Shown piece by piece: positions 7,955 to 17,178 of a stretch of DNA of 51,021 nucleotides. The notes beneath the pieces are model-generated. The model worked only from the letters and a program-made list of their open reading frames with translations. It made no database searches and was not told where the DNA came from. Numbering within the stretch: the first letter of the stretch is position 1; every line of letters begins with the position of its first letter. Position numbers and translations under genes: made by a program. Source of the stretch: Anaerohalosphaeraceae bacterium. Lineage in GTDB: Bacteria; Planctomycetota; Phycisphaerae; Sedimentisphaerales; Anaerohalosphaeraceae. The DNA is taken from assembly GCA_037479115.1 (NCBI GenBank), contig JBBFLK010000023.1:1-51021 (forward strand), given 5' to 3'.

Positions 7955-9500
7955 ACCCCGAACAATTTGGAAAAACGGTTCTGCTCTGGTCATCGTTCTG
8001 TGGCTGGTGATGCTGATGACCACTGTGGCCGTCGTCACCGCCCGAATGGCAATGCTCGAAAGCCGCATCAGCCAGCTGGCGGTCGAGCGCATCCGCTGCC
8101 GCTGGGCCGCCCGCGCCGGCGTCGAAACCGCCCGGGCTCTGCTCCTGTCGGATGAGCGGGGGTCCGACACCAAACTCGACATCTGGGCTCAAAACGAAGC
8201 CGACCTCGTCGATGTCCCCCTCTACGGCTGCCGCTTTACGGCAAAAGTCATCGACGAATCCTCGAAACTGAACATCAACACCGTCTCCGAAACCGCCCTG
8301 GCCTATCTGCCCGATATGACGCAGGAAATCCTCAGCAGCATCCTTGACTGGCGGGATGAAGACGAGGAAATCCGCGCCGGCGGTGCTGAATCCGGATACT
8401 ATCTGACCCTCCCCAACGGCTACTATTGTCGCAACGGGGCCCTGCAGACCATTCGAGAACTCCTTCGCGTCAAAGGAGTTACCCAGGATATTTTCTACGG
8501 CCCCTCCTCGCCCGAACTGGCCTGGAGCGAAAATGAGGGATGGATCAATTACCTGACCTGCCATTCCGCTCAGCCCAACATTGACAGGCAGGGCAATCCC
8601 AAAATCGACATCAATCAGGCCCAGCGGGACGAGTTGACCAGCTCGCTGTCCTTCAGCCGCAATGAAGTCCAATGGATTCTGAACAACCGCCCCTTCCAGA
8701 ACCTCGTGTCGCTGACGCAAGGCACCTCCTCCTCGACTGCTGCGGCGTCTTCAGCTTCTACGACTGTCAGAACAGGGGGCTCTTCCGGTACCTCGTCGGG
8801 TTCTTCTGCGGGCGGTTCCTCCGCCGGCTCTTCTTCGGGACAGACAGGCAGACAGTCCGGTCAGTCAGGCCAATCCGGCTCTTCCCGTCAAAACAGCTCC
8901 GCCGGCTCCGGCCAAACACAGGGGGCCTCCGGCCGCACCGGTTCCGCCGCTTCCGAACCCGGCAGAACCGGCTCCTCCGGCTCCCCAAATCAGCAATCCT
9001 CCCGACAGTCCGGCACCGGCACATCCGGAACTTCCGCCCGTACCGGCCAAAACCGCACAGCCGCCGGCTCCGCGACGCCCGCCCGCACCTCCGGCCAGCA
9101 AACCTCGGCAGCAGCCCCCTCCTGGCAGAGTGTTCTGGCCAATGCCGACCAAATCGGCTTCAGCAGCCAGACCGTTACCGCCGGCAAAGTCAACGTCAAC
9201 ACCGCCGGACTGATTGTGCTGACCGCCCTGCTGGAGGGTCGGCGGGACCTGGCCGAAAATATCATCACGTTCCGCGAAGGCCGGGCCGCCGGTTTTGAAA
9301 CCCTTCAGGACCTGGCACAGGTCGAGGGGATGACCGAGACTGTCCTCCGGCAGATTATTGACCGGGTCGATGTCCGCTCCAGTGTCTTTTCCATTCAAAG
9401 CACCGCCGTTTCCGACGCCACCGGACAAAAATATACCATCGAGGTCATTCTCAATCGGGATGAACAAAACGGACGTATTCTCTATTGGAGAGAACAATAA
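7944..9500 (+). CDS. gspK: Pseudopilin tip protein GspK with a long Ser/Gly-rich insert
   Basis: Large pseudopilin capping the pseudopilus (518 residues). The GTG start at 7944 follows AGGAGA, 11 nt upstream. The N-terminus is WKNGSALVIVLWLVMLMTTVAVV, a GspK-type helix without Glu at +5. A helical K domain follows, with KLNINTVSETALAYL (helix-hairpin-helix like), and a second copy of the motif appears late (KVNVNTAGLIVLTALLEG). Between them, residues about 256-392 are low-complexity Ser, Gly, Gln, Thr and Arg. This insert is not typical of the family and should be disordered. Confidence 0.85.
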   Translation: MPSKPRTIWKNGSALVIVLWLVMLMTTVAVVTARMAMLESRISQLAVERIRCRWAARAGVETARALLLSDERGSDTKLDIWAQNEADLVDVPLYGCRFTAKVIDESSKLNINTVSETALAYLPDMTQEILSSILDWRDEDEEIRAGGAESGYYLTLPNGYYCRNGALQTIRELLRVKGVTQDIFYGPSSPELAWSENEGWINYLTCHSAQPNIDRQGNPKIDINQAQRDELTSSLSFSRNEVQWILNNRPFQNLVSLTQGTSSSTAAASSASTTVRTGGSSGTSSGSSAGGSSAGSSSGQTGRQSGQSGQSGSSRQNSSAGSGQTQGASGRTGSAASEPGRTGSSGSPNQQSSRQSGTGTSGTSARTGQNRTAAGSATPARTSGQQTSAAAPSWQSVLANADQIGFSSQTVTAGKVNVNTAGLIVLTALLEGRRDLAENIITFREGRAAGFETLQDLAQVEGMTETVLRQIIDRVDVRSSVFSIQSTAVSDATGQKYTIEVILNRDEQNGRILYWREQ

Positions 9501-9547
9501 AAAAATCAGGAGATTCAGGATTGACTGTCGAAAGAGAAAAAAGTGAT

Positions 9548-10927
9548 ATGCCGAACACCTCCATCGGGCTCCGATGGTCCGCTGCAGAAAATTGTATTCA
9601 GACTGTACGGCTCCGCCGCAGCCCGCAGGGAATTGAGGTTCAGGATTTCCAAACCTTTCCTCTCAACTCTTCCGTCTCCGAGTCGCTCCGCCGGGCGATT
9701 GCGACAAATGCCGGCGATGGGCCCCTCTCCCTGGCGGTCGGCATCGATTCGGCCTGCGTCGGATTCTACCGTCTGGAGGTGCCGCCTCTTCCGGCCCCTC
9801 AGCTGGTCGCCGTCGTCCGCACTCAGGCGGAAGGATATCTGCCCCTTCCGGTTTCGGCCATGCGGCTGGCCTGGCACATAGACAACGACTCCTCCGAAAA
9901 CCGCTGTGTTCTGGCGGCCGTCAAAAATGACCTGTATGAACAGGCCGCCAAAGCGCTCCCTTCGGACGTCTCCGTTTCCATCGTGCCCGACCTGGTCGGA
10001 CTGCTGACTGCCTGGCGGATTTTTTTCCAGCCTGCACCGGGACCGCAGGAAACCGTCCTGCTCAAGCTGACCGCCCATCAGGCATCTGCTGTCCTCACCG
10101 AAGAGGGCCGGCTCCTCGGCGCTGCCCGCATCGACATTGACCCGCAGGCCCCTGCAGAGCTGCTCAAAACCGACCTCATCCAGATGCTCGAGTCCCTCTC
10201 CCCTCAGGTCCGCTCCAGACCGATTTTCGTGCTCGACACGCAGGCCGAGCCTTTTCCATCGCTCCTCGAAGAACTTCGACAGGAGAACTTTCAGATTCAG
10301 ACCTGCCGGCCGTCTGCGGACAAAATTAAACGTCTGGCCCGCCTGACCCCAGAAATTACCGCCGACTGTCCGGAAGCACTCGGTCTGGCCCTGTTGGCTC
10401 TGGACGGACAAACCATTGATTTTGACTTTACCATCGAACAGACTGAGCCGGCTCCTTCACTTCGACAGCAGCTGTTCTCAGCGCCCGTCCGCCGCACCGC
10501 CCTTTCGCTGGTGCTGGCCGTCGTCCTTGTGCTCATCGGCCTCTATTGGAAAGATAAAACCGAACTGCGCATCCTTCAGCAGCAGCTCAGCACGGCGGAA
10601 AAAGGCCAGACTGCACAGCAGATGCTCCAAATGATGGAGTTTCGAAAACAGGTCGCCGCCGCCCGACCCGATTTGCTCGAACTGCTGGATTTGCTCCGCC
10701 AGACCCAGCCCGAAGGCCTCCTGCTCGACCAGTTCCTCTTTGAACGCGGCAAACCCGTCGAGCTGCGGGGGGTGGCCGCCAGTTATGAACAGGCCTACGA
10801 ATTTCAGAAAAACCTCCAGAATCGAAATGAGTTTCGGCAAGTCCAGCTTATCGAGCCCACACTCGATGAGAAAACCAGAAAAGTCAATTTCCGGATTCGT
10901 TTCCTGTATCGAAACTTCAGCGGATAA
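9548..10927 (+). CDS. gspL: GspL-like / PilM-PilN-type assembly platform protein
   Basis: Inner-membrane platform protein linking the ATPase to the periplasmic parts. The ATG at 9548 is chosen; an in-frame TTG at 9485 overlaps gspK and would add 21 poorly pilin-like residues. The 459-residue product begins with an actin-like cytoplasmic domain (SIGLRWSAAENCIQTVRL, as in PilM/GspL). One membrane helix lies near residues 316-335 (LSLVLAVVLVLIGLYW). A coiled coil and a small PilN-like periplasmic domain follow. Position after gspK is canonical for gspL. Confidence 0.75.
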   Translation: MPNTSIGLRWSAAENCIQTVRLRRSPQGIEVQDFQTFPLNSSVSESLRRAIATNAGDGPLSLAVGIDSACVGFYRLEVPPLPAPQLVAVVRTQAEGYLPLPVSAMRLAWHIDNDSSENRCVLAAVKNDLYEQAAKALPSDVSVSIVPDLVGLLTAWRIFFQPAPGPQETVLLKLTAHQASAVLTEEGRLLGAARIDIDPQAPAELLKTDLIQMLESLSPQVRSRPIFVLDTQAEPFPSLLEELRQENFQIQTCRPSADKIKRLARLTPEITADCPEALGLALLALDGQTIDFDFTIEQTEPAPSLRQQLFSAPVRRTALSLVLAVVLVLIGLYWKDKTELRILQQQLSTAEKGQTAQQMLQMMEFRKQVAAARPDLLELLDLLRQTQPEGLLLDQFLFERGKPVELRGVAASYEQAYEFQKNLQNRNEFRQVQLIEPTLDEKTRKVNFRIRFLYRNFSG

Positions 10928-10930
10928 CCG

Positions 10931-11482
10931 ATGCCTATGCTCGAAAAACTTCATCCAAGAGAAAAACGAATTGTCCTGTTTAGTCTGACGGTGTGCGGCC
11001 TGATTCTGCTCTATTTTCTGGCCGTCGAACCGCTCACCCGAACCTGGGGGGCTGTGCGAACTCAGCTTCAGTCGGCTCGTCAAAAGGCCGCTCTGCTCCG
11101 ACTGGATCCGAAAAGTCCGCAAACCCAGCAGCAGAAGCGGCTGATGGAATTGGTCCCTGTGCTCGAATTGCCCAAACCTTCCGACCAGCAGGGCCCGCTC
11201 CTTCAGGAGACCTTCACCAATCAGCTCCGCAAAGTCGGACTGGTCTCCCGGCGAATGCAGCTGATTCGAGGGCGAACCATCCGCAACGACCCGTCCGGAT
11301 ACATCGTGCTCAACCTGACCGCCCAGGGCACCGGCCGATACGACCAAATCCTCAGCCTGCTGGCCGATTTGCCCCAGAATCCGTACTGCGTCGGCGTTCA
11401 GAAATGCTCCCTCAAGCCCGACCCCAGAGACCGGCAAAAACTCGAATGGGAAATCACCGTTTTTACATATGCCAGCCGTTAA
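10931..11482 (+). CDS. gspM: GspM-like assembly protein
   Basis: A 183-residue bitopic protein: short cytoplasmic start, one membrane helix (IVLFSLTVCGLILLYFLAV), a coiled-coil segment, and a small periplasmic domain. It starts 3 nt after gspL. Another ATG lies two codons downstream (10937) and neither has a strong ribosome-binding site. Size, topology and synteny fit GspM, which pairs with GspL. Sequence alone would not decide between GspM and PilO. Confidence 0.7.
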   Translation: MPMLEKLHPREKRIVLFSLTVCGLILLYFLAVEPLTRTWGAVRTQLQSARQKAALLRLDPKSPQTQQQKRLMELVPVLELPKPSDQQGPLLQETFTNQLRKVGLVSRRMQLIRGRTIRNDPSGYIVLNLTAQGTGRYDQILSLLADLPQNPYCVGVQKCSLKPDPRDRQKLEWEITVFTYASR

Positions 11483-11495
11483 AGGAGACAGTCCC

Positions 11496-12215
11496 ATGAA
11501 ACCGACCAAAGAACCCAAACTGATTTCCTCGATGAAAATGGTCCGCCGAGCCGGCTGGGCCTGTGCCGGACTGATTCTCATCGGCACCTGGGTCAAGGCC
11601 GCCGGTGAAATCTTTCTGAATCCCTACCGAATGGAAACCGCCGCCGAACGCTTTGAATCGCTTCAAAAAGAAGCCCTCGCCGCGGCCCCTGCCGTTACCC
11701 ATCGACTCAAGCCGCTGCAGGAGCGAAATCTCTTCGCCCCCAAAATCATCCAGCAGCCCCCGCAGGCCACCCAGATTTTGGGCAATGCCGCCTTCTTCGG
11801 CGACCGATGGGTCAAAGTAGGAGAAGAAATCAACGGGGCCAAACTCATCGCCATTGACAGCACCTCCGTCACTCTTCTCTGGGAAGGCAAGGAAATCAAG
11901 CAGTATCCGTTCGAATACAGACCCGAAGGACAGGGACAGCCTGGCCGCGGCCCCGGCGGGTCTCGTCAGGCAGGCCCCGCCCCCTCCGGCAGTGCACGAA
12001 CCTCCGGCCGTCCCTCACCGGAAGGCTTCGGTAATTTCTCCGGACGAGCTCCCTGGATGATGTCTCCCGAAGAACGAGAACAGATGCGTCAGCGGTTTGA
12101 ACAGATGACTCCGGAGGAACGCGAGGCGCTCCGCAATGAAATGCGCCGCCGTTTTGAAGAAGGCAGCTTCGGCAGAGGCCGACGCGGCGGCGGCCCAGGC
12201 CCCGGCGGACAATAA
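11496..12215 (+). CDS. gspC: GspC-like protein with a charged C-terminal tail
   Basis: The ATG at 11496 is chosen because AAAGGAGA lies 7 nt upstream; an in-frame ATG at 11469 overlaps gspM. The 239-residue protein has a membrane helix near residues 15-33. A periplasmic homology-region-like segment follows (RNLFAPK, then FGDRWVKVGEEINGAKLIAID). This is how GspC/PilP contact the secretin. There is no PDZ domain. The last 80 residues are a Gly/Pro/Arg linker and a charged helix with two repeats, MSPEEREQMRQRFE and MTPEEREALRNEMR, ending in Gly/Arg. This tail is unusual for GspC. It directly precedes the secretin gene. Confidence 0.65.
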   Translation: MKPTKEPKLISSMKMVRRAGWACAGLILIGTWVKAAGEIFLNPYRMETAAERFESLQKEALAAAPAVTHRLKPLQERNLFAPKIIQQPPQATQILGNAAFFGDRWVKVGEEINGAKLIAIDSTSVTLLWEGKEIKQYPFEYRPEGQGQPGRGPGGSRQAGPAPSGSARTSGRPSPEGFGNFSGRAPWMMSPEEREQMRQRFEQMTPEEREALRNEMRRRFEEGSFGRGRRGGGPGPGGQ

Positions 12216-12285
12216 CCTGTTCAACATTCACACAACGAAAGATTCCTAAAAAGAAGAAAAATCATAAAAAAACAGGATTACGAAT

Positions 12286-15200
12286 ATGAAAAAGACAGGA
12301 TGGATTGTAATTATTCTGATTTGCGGCCTTTTCTTAATCGGATACTGGATGTCGGCACGCTCCAAACCGACCGCTCCAGAATCTAAAACAGACTCCGCCA
12401 AAACAGAATCCGTTCAAACTGAATCGCCAAGCTCTCAGGCAAACGTTCAGCGAAGTCAGGCGTCCGCTCCGACGGCTTCAGAACAAGCCCCCTCTCCGCA
12501 GAACGGCGAGCCGGACCAGCCGCAGGCGGAGGAGTCCCGCCGTGCACGTACTTTCGGCAGACGGACCGAGGGCTTCGGTGGTTTCCCCGGTTTCGGTGAA
12601 CGGGGGCCCAGACCCGGTGAGATGGGCCGCTCCGACCCGAACCAGTTCGGCGAAGAGCTGGAATCCATTCAGCTGAATGATATGGAGATGAAAAACATCC
12701 TCCGTATTTTGGCCGACTGGACCAACAAACCGGTCATCCCTGTCAACGATGAAATCATGCAGACCCGCATCACGGTGTATTCTCCCAAACGGGTCACCCG
12801 GCAGGAGGCCTTGGCCCTGCTCGTATCCGCCCTGCACGCCCGCGGCGTGCTTGTGGACCAGACCGGCAATACCATTTTCCTCAAACCGCTGGCCGCCGCC
12901 CGCATCGGGGCGGTGCCGACTCTGGGCGTCAATGAACCGCTGGCCCGCATCTCCGACCCGGCCCAGGTCGTCGAAAAATGGTATCAATTATCAAATTACA
13001 AGGCCTCCCAGATGGCACAGGTCGTCAGCTCGCTGACCGCCGACTACGGCCATGTCACCGCCGATGACTCCACCGGACGCATCTCCGTCATTGACACCGT
13101 CGAAAATCTGCGGCGAATCGAACAGGTTATCCAGCAGCTTGATGTCCCCGAATCCGCACAGGCCGTCGAACGCATCTTTGAACTCAAAACCGCCGATCCC
13201 ATTGAGGTCGTCCAGGTGCTTAATCTCATCCTCGGCCAAACGGCCCAACCCCAGCGGACAGGAGCGGCTCAAACGGGATTCCGCGGCGGCCCCGGAGGCG
13301 GGCGCGGACGCGACAGCACTCAAACCGCCGCTCCCGCCGTCGTCATCGGAACCGGAGAAATACCGATTCGGCTGATCGCCATGCCCAAACAGCACTGGAT
13401 TCTGGCGCGGGCCTCCCGAGCCGATATGCAGACCATCGAATCCTGGATTCAGAAACTCGACATCGGCGAAATGTCGGAGCCCAAGCAGCAGGTCTTCCAG
13501 ATTCGCTACGCCGACGTCCGCGAAGTCGCCACCATGGTCACCCAGGCCCTGCGCGACATGCCCGGCACCGACCTGACCGCCAACCTCGTCGTCCAGCCCC
13601 TGCAGGGCACCAATCAGATTGTCGTCTTCGGCAGCGATGAAAACCGAAAAATCGTCGAAAGACTCATCGCCCAGATTGACCTGCCTAAACAAGACATCTA
13701 TATCGAACGCACCTTCAAACTCAAACACGCCGACCCCGACCAGATTAAGCAGAATATCGAGGGGCTTTATGAAACGGACGCCGGAACCCTCAGTTCCTAC
13801 AGCTGGACGACCAGCCGAAGCACCTCACGCACACGAATCATCAATCCGGAGGAAACCGTCAAAGTCATCTCTTATCCGACGCTGCGTCAGGTCACTGTCA
13901 TTGCCTCCGAAAAAAACATGCAGCGCATTGCCCGACAGATTGAAGAAGAATGGGATATCCCCCTCGACTTGCGCAAAGACCAGTACCGCATTCTCACGCT
14001 TCAAAACTCCGACGCTGTGAAAATGGCCGACCTGCTCACCCGCCTGTTCAGCGAGGAATCGCAGTCCGCCGGCTCCCAGTCGCTTCTTCGGATTCTGTTC
14101 GGAGAACAGGGACAGTCCAAGAGCAAAATCGTCGGCTCCCTTTACGGAATGCTCACCTTCGAAGCCGTTCCCGACACCAAAAAAATCCTGGTCATCAGCA
14201 AAATCCCTGAAGCCTACGATGTCATCGAACAGCTTGTGCAGGATTTGGACGGACAGGAAGGCGCCGAAGTTCCCCGCGTCGTTACACTCAAATACGCCGA
14301 CGCCGAGCAGCTCAGCGAGCAGCTGAACGCCATTCTCAACGAATCCGGCACCACCGCCACGATTCAGCGTAGCGTGCAGGGGCTCAGCGCCTACAGTACT
14401 GAATCCGCCTCTTCAACGGTTACAGAGGCCCAGATGCAGGAATCCGCCGGCACCATCCGGCCCTGGTGGACAACGCAGCGGCAGACGCAGGACCAGATGC
14501 CGCCCAGCAATCTGATTGGACGGGTCCGGTTTATCCCGGTGGCCCGCAGCAAGGCCCTGCTGGTTCTGGCCCCGCCGAAGTTTATGGATGACATCCTGAA
14601 TATGATTGAGCAGCTCGATCAGCCCGGCATGCAGGTGATGATCAAAGTCGTCATTATGGAAATTGACCACAGCGATGTCACCTCCCTGGGCGTGCGGCTG
14701 TCGTCTGACCCCAGTGCCTTCGGCACCATCGGCGTCAATGCGATAGATATTCTCAACAACCTGACCGCCACCTATACACGAAAATCCTTCGCCATTTCCG
14801 CCGAAAGCAATGCCGACCTGCTCATTGATTTCCTGGTCAAAAACGCCAACGCCAAGATTCTCAACCAGCCCACCCTCTGGACCAAAGACAACGAAGAGGC
14901 CCGGTTTGTCAAAGCCCAGAAGGTGGCTTTCATCACCGGCGATTCCTTTGACCGAACCAACACCAACTCCGTGCAGCGCACCTTCGACTTCGAAGATGTC
15001 GGCGTCACGCTGCGCATCCGGCCCAACATCACACCGGAAAAGGCCGTTGACATGGCCATTCACCTGAATATCTCCCAGCTTCAGGAGGAAATCGTCAACA
15101 CCCAGCCGATCCGAAAGAACCTGGACACAATGACCCACATGATTGTCAATGACGGCCAGTCCGTCATCCTCGGCGGTCTGCTCTTCCAGAACGATGTCGA

Positions 15201-15483
15201 TATCGTCCAGAAGGTTCCGCTCCTCGGAGATCTCCCGCTGGTCGGCGGCCTGTTCCGGCACAAAAACAAGATCCTTCAGAATAATGAACTGCTTGTTTTT
15301 GTCACCCCCTACGTCATAGACGACCGCGGGCTGGCTCAAATGCCTACAGATACAGAAAAAGAACGAAACCAGCAGGTTTACCAGCCGCATTCAAGAGTAA
15401 AAACCCAAATCGAGCAAATGCAGGAAAACGTCCGACGCCGATTTTTCCAGGAGGATGACCTCGAAAACGGAAAACCCAATTGA
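12286..15483 (+). CDS. gspD: Type II secretion secretin GspD, extended form
   Basis: Outer-membrane secretin channel of 1065 residues, longer than the usual 650-700. Residues 5-22 are a hydrophobic segment without a clear signal peptidase site. A Ser/Pro/Gln-rich linker follows, then an N0/STN domain (about 125-205). Six N1-type repeats start near 228, 293, 400, 471, 564 and 662, each ending in a motif like IEQLD. The secretin domain runs from about 784 to 1010 and includes VPLLGDLPLVGGLFRHK and ELLVFVTPYVI. Most GspD proteins have three such N domains, so the periplasmic vestibule here should be longer. Confidence 0.92.
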   Translation: MKKTGWIVIILICGLFLIGYWMSARSKPTAPESKTDSAKTESVQTESPSSQANVQRSQASAPTASEQAPSPQNGEPDQPQAEESRRARTFGRRTEGFGGFPGFGERGPRPGEMGRSDPNQFGEELESIQLNDMEMKNILRILADWTNKPVIPVNDEIMQTRITVYSPKRVTRQEALALLVSALHARGVLVDQTGNTIFLKPLAAARIGAVPTLGVNEPLARISDPAQVVEKWYQLSNYKASQMAQVVSSLTADYGHVTADDSTGRISVIDTVENLRRIEQVIQQLDVPESAQAVERIFELKTADPIEVVQVLNLILGQTAQPQRTGAAQTGFRGGPGGGRGRDSTQTAAPAVVIGTGEIPIRLIAMPKQHWILARASRADMQTIESWIQKLDIGEMSEPKQQVFQIRYADVREVATMVTQALRDMPGTDLTANLVVQPLQGTNQIVVFGSDENRKIVERLIAQIDLPKQDIYIERTFKLKHADPDQIKQNIEGLYETDAGTLSSYSWTTSRSTSRTRIINPEETVKVISYPTLRQVTVIASEKNMQRIARQIEEEWDIPLDLRKDQYRILTLQNSDAVKMADLLTRLFSEESQSAGSQSLLRILFGEQGQSKSKIVGSLYGMLTFEAVPDTKKILVISKIPEAYDVIEQLVQDLDGQEGAEVPRVVTLKYADAEQLSEQLNAILNESGTTATIQRSVQGLSAYSTESASSTVTEAQMQESAGTIRPWWTTQRQTQDQMPPSNLIGRVRFIPVARSKALLVLAPPKFMDDILNMIEQLDQPGMQVMIKVVIMEIDHSDVTSLGVRLSSDPSAFGTIGVNAIDILNNLTATYTRKSFAISAESNADLLIDFLVKNANAKILNQPTLWTKDNEEARFVKAQKVAFITGDSFDRTNTNSVQRTFDFEDVGVTLRIRPNITPEKAVDMAIHLNISQLQEEIVNTQPIRKNLDTMTHMIVNDGQSVILGGLLFQNDVDIVQKVPLLGDLPLVGGLFRHKNKILQNNELLVFVTPYVIDDRGLAQMPTDTEKERNQQVYQPHSRVKTQIEQMQENVRRRFFQEDDLENGKPN

Positions 15484-15507
15484 GGACATAGCAAATCAAA
15501 AAGTAGG

Positions 15508-15536
15508 TTGCCCGAGACGCCTCGGCCTGATAGAAT
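15508..15536 (+). promoter_or_regulatory. Candidate internal promoter before the second ATPase
   Basis: TTGCCC and TAGAAT are 17 nt apart in the 104-nt gap after gspD. The spacer contains a small inverted repeat CCGAG-acgc-CTCGG. It could drive the second ATPase and the CvpA-like gene separately. Confidence 0.35.
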
Positions 15537-15587
15537 AGCTGCTGAAAAAAGCGGAAACACAGGCAGGTTGAGGAGTGTAGAGACGGT

Positions 15588-17177
15588 ATGACCGATCTGA
15601 GCGAGTTTCAGGCGGATTGGGGGCAGATTGACGGAACCCTTCCCTTCAATCCCTACAAAATTCTATTTCTGGTGGCCTGGTTTTTCTTGTGTCTGTATTC
15701 CGTCCGCCGCTCCGATGAAAGTCCCCTGATTCTCAATCAATACCGGGCTTTGGCCAATACGGCCGCCCTTTTTGTCGGGCCGGGGGTTCTCTTTGTCCTT
15801 TTTGTGGTCGATGTTGTCCAGAAAATTCAGGCCGGAAAACTCACCTGGGCCGAGCTGCCTCGGTACACCCTCGCCGCCGTCTTTCGAACCAACCCTGTCA
15901 GCAAAGCCCGCCCCATCACCTCCACCGGCCCGTCCATCGAACTGATGGACACGGCCGGACGCCACTTTGCCGATGTTTACGCACAGCAGTCCTCCGGCAG
16001 ACGCACCAACCGCGAGATTCTGGACCTGACCGAGCGGCTTATCCTCGAAGGCCTCCAGGGACGGGCTACGGACATCCTCATTGACCCCAAATCGGATGCC
16101 GTCTATACCGTCCGCTATCGAATCGACGGCATGCTCCGTGTGCACGAAGAAATCGACGCCAAGGTCTGCAACGCCGTCATCAACAGCATCAAGGCCATCT
16201 CCGGCATGGATATTGCTGAAAAACGCCGCCCCCAGGACGGGGCCTTTATGGCCCGCACACCCGACGGCGAAATCTACTTCCGCGTGGCCTCCTCCGGCGT
16301 CCTCGGCGGGGAAAAACTGGCCATCCGCGTCCTCGACCAGACCCGCAGTCTGATGTCCCTGGAGGAAATCGGAATGGATGAACGAACCCAGAAGGCCATT
16401 CGGAATATCATCCGGCAGCCCTCCGGGATGGTTCTGGTCTGCGGTCCGACCGGCAGCGGAAAAACGACAACCCTCTACGCCATGCTCTCGAATATGAATT
16501 TTCAGGAGCGCAACATCGTCACCATCGAGGACCCCATCGAACACGTCCTGCCCCACGCCAGCCAGATTGAAGTCAATGTCAAGGCCGGCGTTACGTTTGC
16601 CAATTCCCTGCGAAGCATCCTTCGGCAGGACCCGGATGTCATCTGCATCGGCGAAATCCGCGACGCCGAAACCGCCGCCATGGCCGTCCAGGCCGCCCAG
16701 ACCGGCCATCTCGTTCTGGCCACGCTTCACGCCTCCAGCAACATGGCCGCCCTCGTGCGGATGATGGATTTGGGCGTGCGTCCGCTCCTGCTGGCCTCAG
16801 CGCTGAGCGTCATCATCTCCCAGCGCCTCGTCCGACGGCTCTGTGATGCCTGCAAAGGCCCCGCTGAACTGACCCAAAGCCAGCTTGACTTCTGTCTCCA
16901 GAACAACCTTGACCAGACCAAAATTCTTCAGGCCCGCGGCTGCGCTCGATGCGGCGGAACCGGCTATTACGGGCGTATCGCCATTATGGACGTAACCTAC
17001 ATGGACGACAAACTCCGCCATACCCTCGTCAGCGGCACTCTTTCCCCGGCCGACATGAAACAGAAAGGCGACCGGGACTTCTTTGCCACACTCCGCCGCG
17101 ACGGCATGGCCAAAGTTTTAGCCGGGATAACAACGCTGGAAGAAATCAAGAGGGTTACATCCCACTTAGGAGGCTGA
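15588..17177 (+). CDS. Second GspE/PilB-family ATPase with N-terminal membrane segments
   Basis: A 529-residue secretion ATPase. Instead of an MshEN domain, residues 1-80 contain two hydrophobic helices (about 24-40 and 58-76), so the protein should be anchored in the inner membrane. The ATPase core is complete. It has Walker A GPTGSGKT at about 286-293, GEIRDAETAA as Walker B region, and a four-Cys zinc site (CDAC near 419, CARC near 452). It lies 104 nt after gspD and 1 nt before the next gene. A single T2SS operon with two such ATPases is unusual. It may replace the first ATPase under some conditions or serve a different platform; neither can be shown here. Confidence 0.85.
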   Translation: MTDLSEFQADWGQIDGTLPFNPYKILFLVAWFFLCLYSVRRSDESPLILNQYRALANTAALFVGPGVLFVLFVVDVVQKIQAGKLTWAELPRYTLAAVFRTNPVSKARPITSTGPSIELMDTAGRHFADVYAQQSSGRRTNREILDLTERLILEGLQGRATDILIDPKSDAVYTVRYRIDGMLRVHEEIDAKVCNAVINSIKAISGMDIAEKRRPQDGAFMARTPDGEIYFRVASSGVLGGEKLAIRVLDQTRSLMSLEEIGMDERTQKAIRNIIRQPSGMVLVCGPTGSGKTTTLYAMLSNMNFQERNIVTIEDPIEHVLPHASQIEVNVKAGVTFANSLRSILRQDPDVICIGEIRDAETAAMAVQAAQTGHLVLATLHASSNMAALVRMMDLGVRPLLLASALSVIISQRLVRRLCDACKGPAELTQSQLDFCLQNNLDQTKILQARGCARCGGTGYYGRIAIMDVTYMDDKLRHTLVSGTLSPADMKQKGDRDFFATLRRDGMAKVLAGITTLEEIKRVTSHLGG

Positions 17178-17178
17178 T

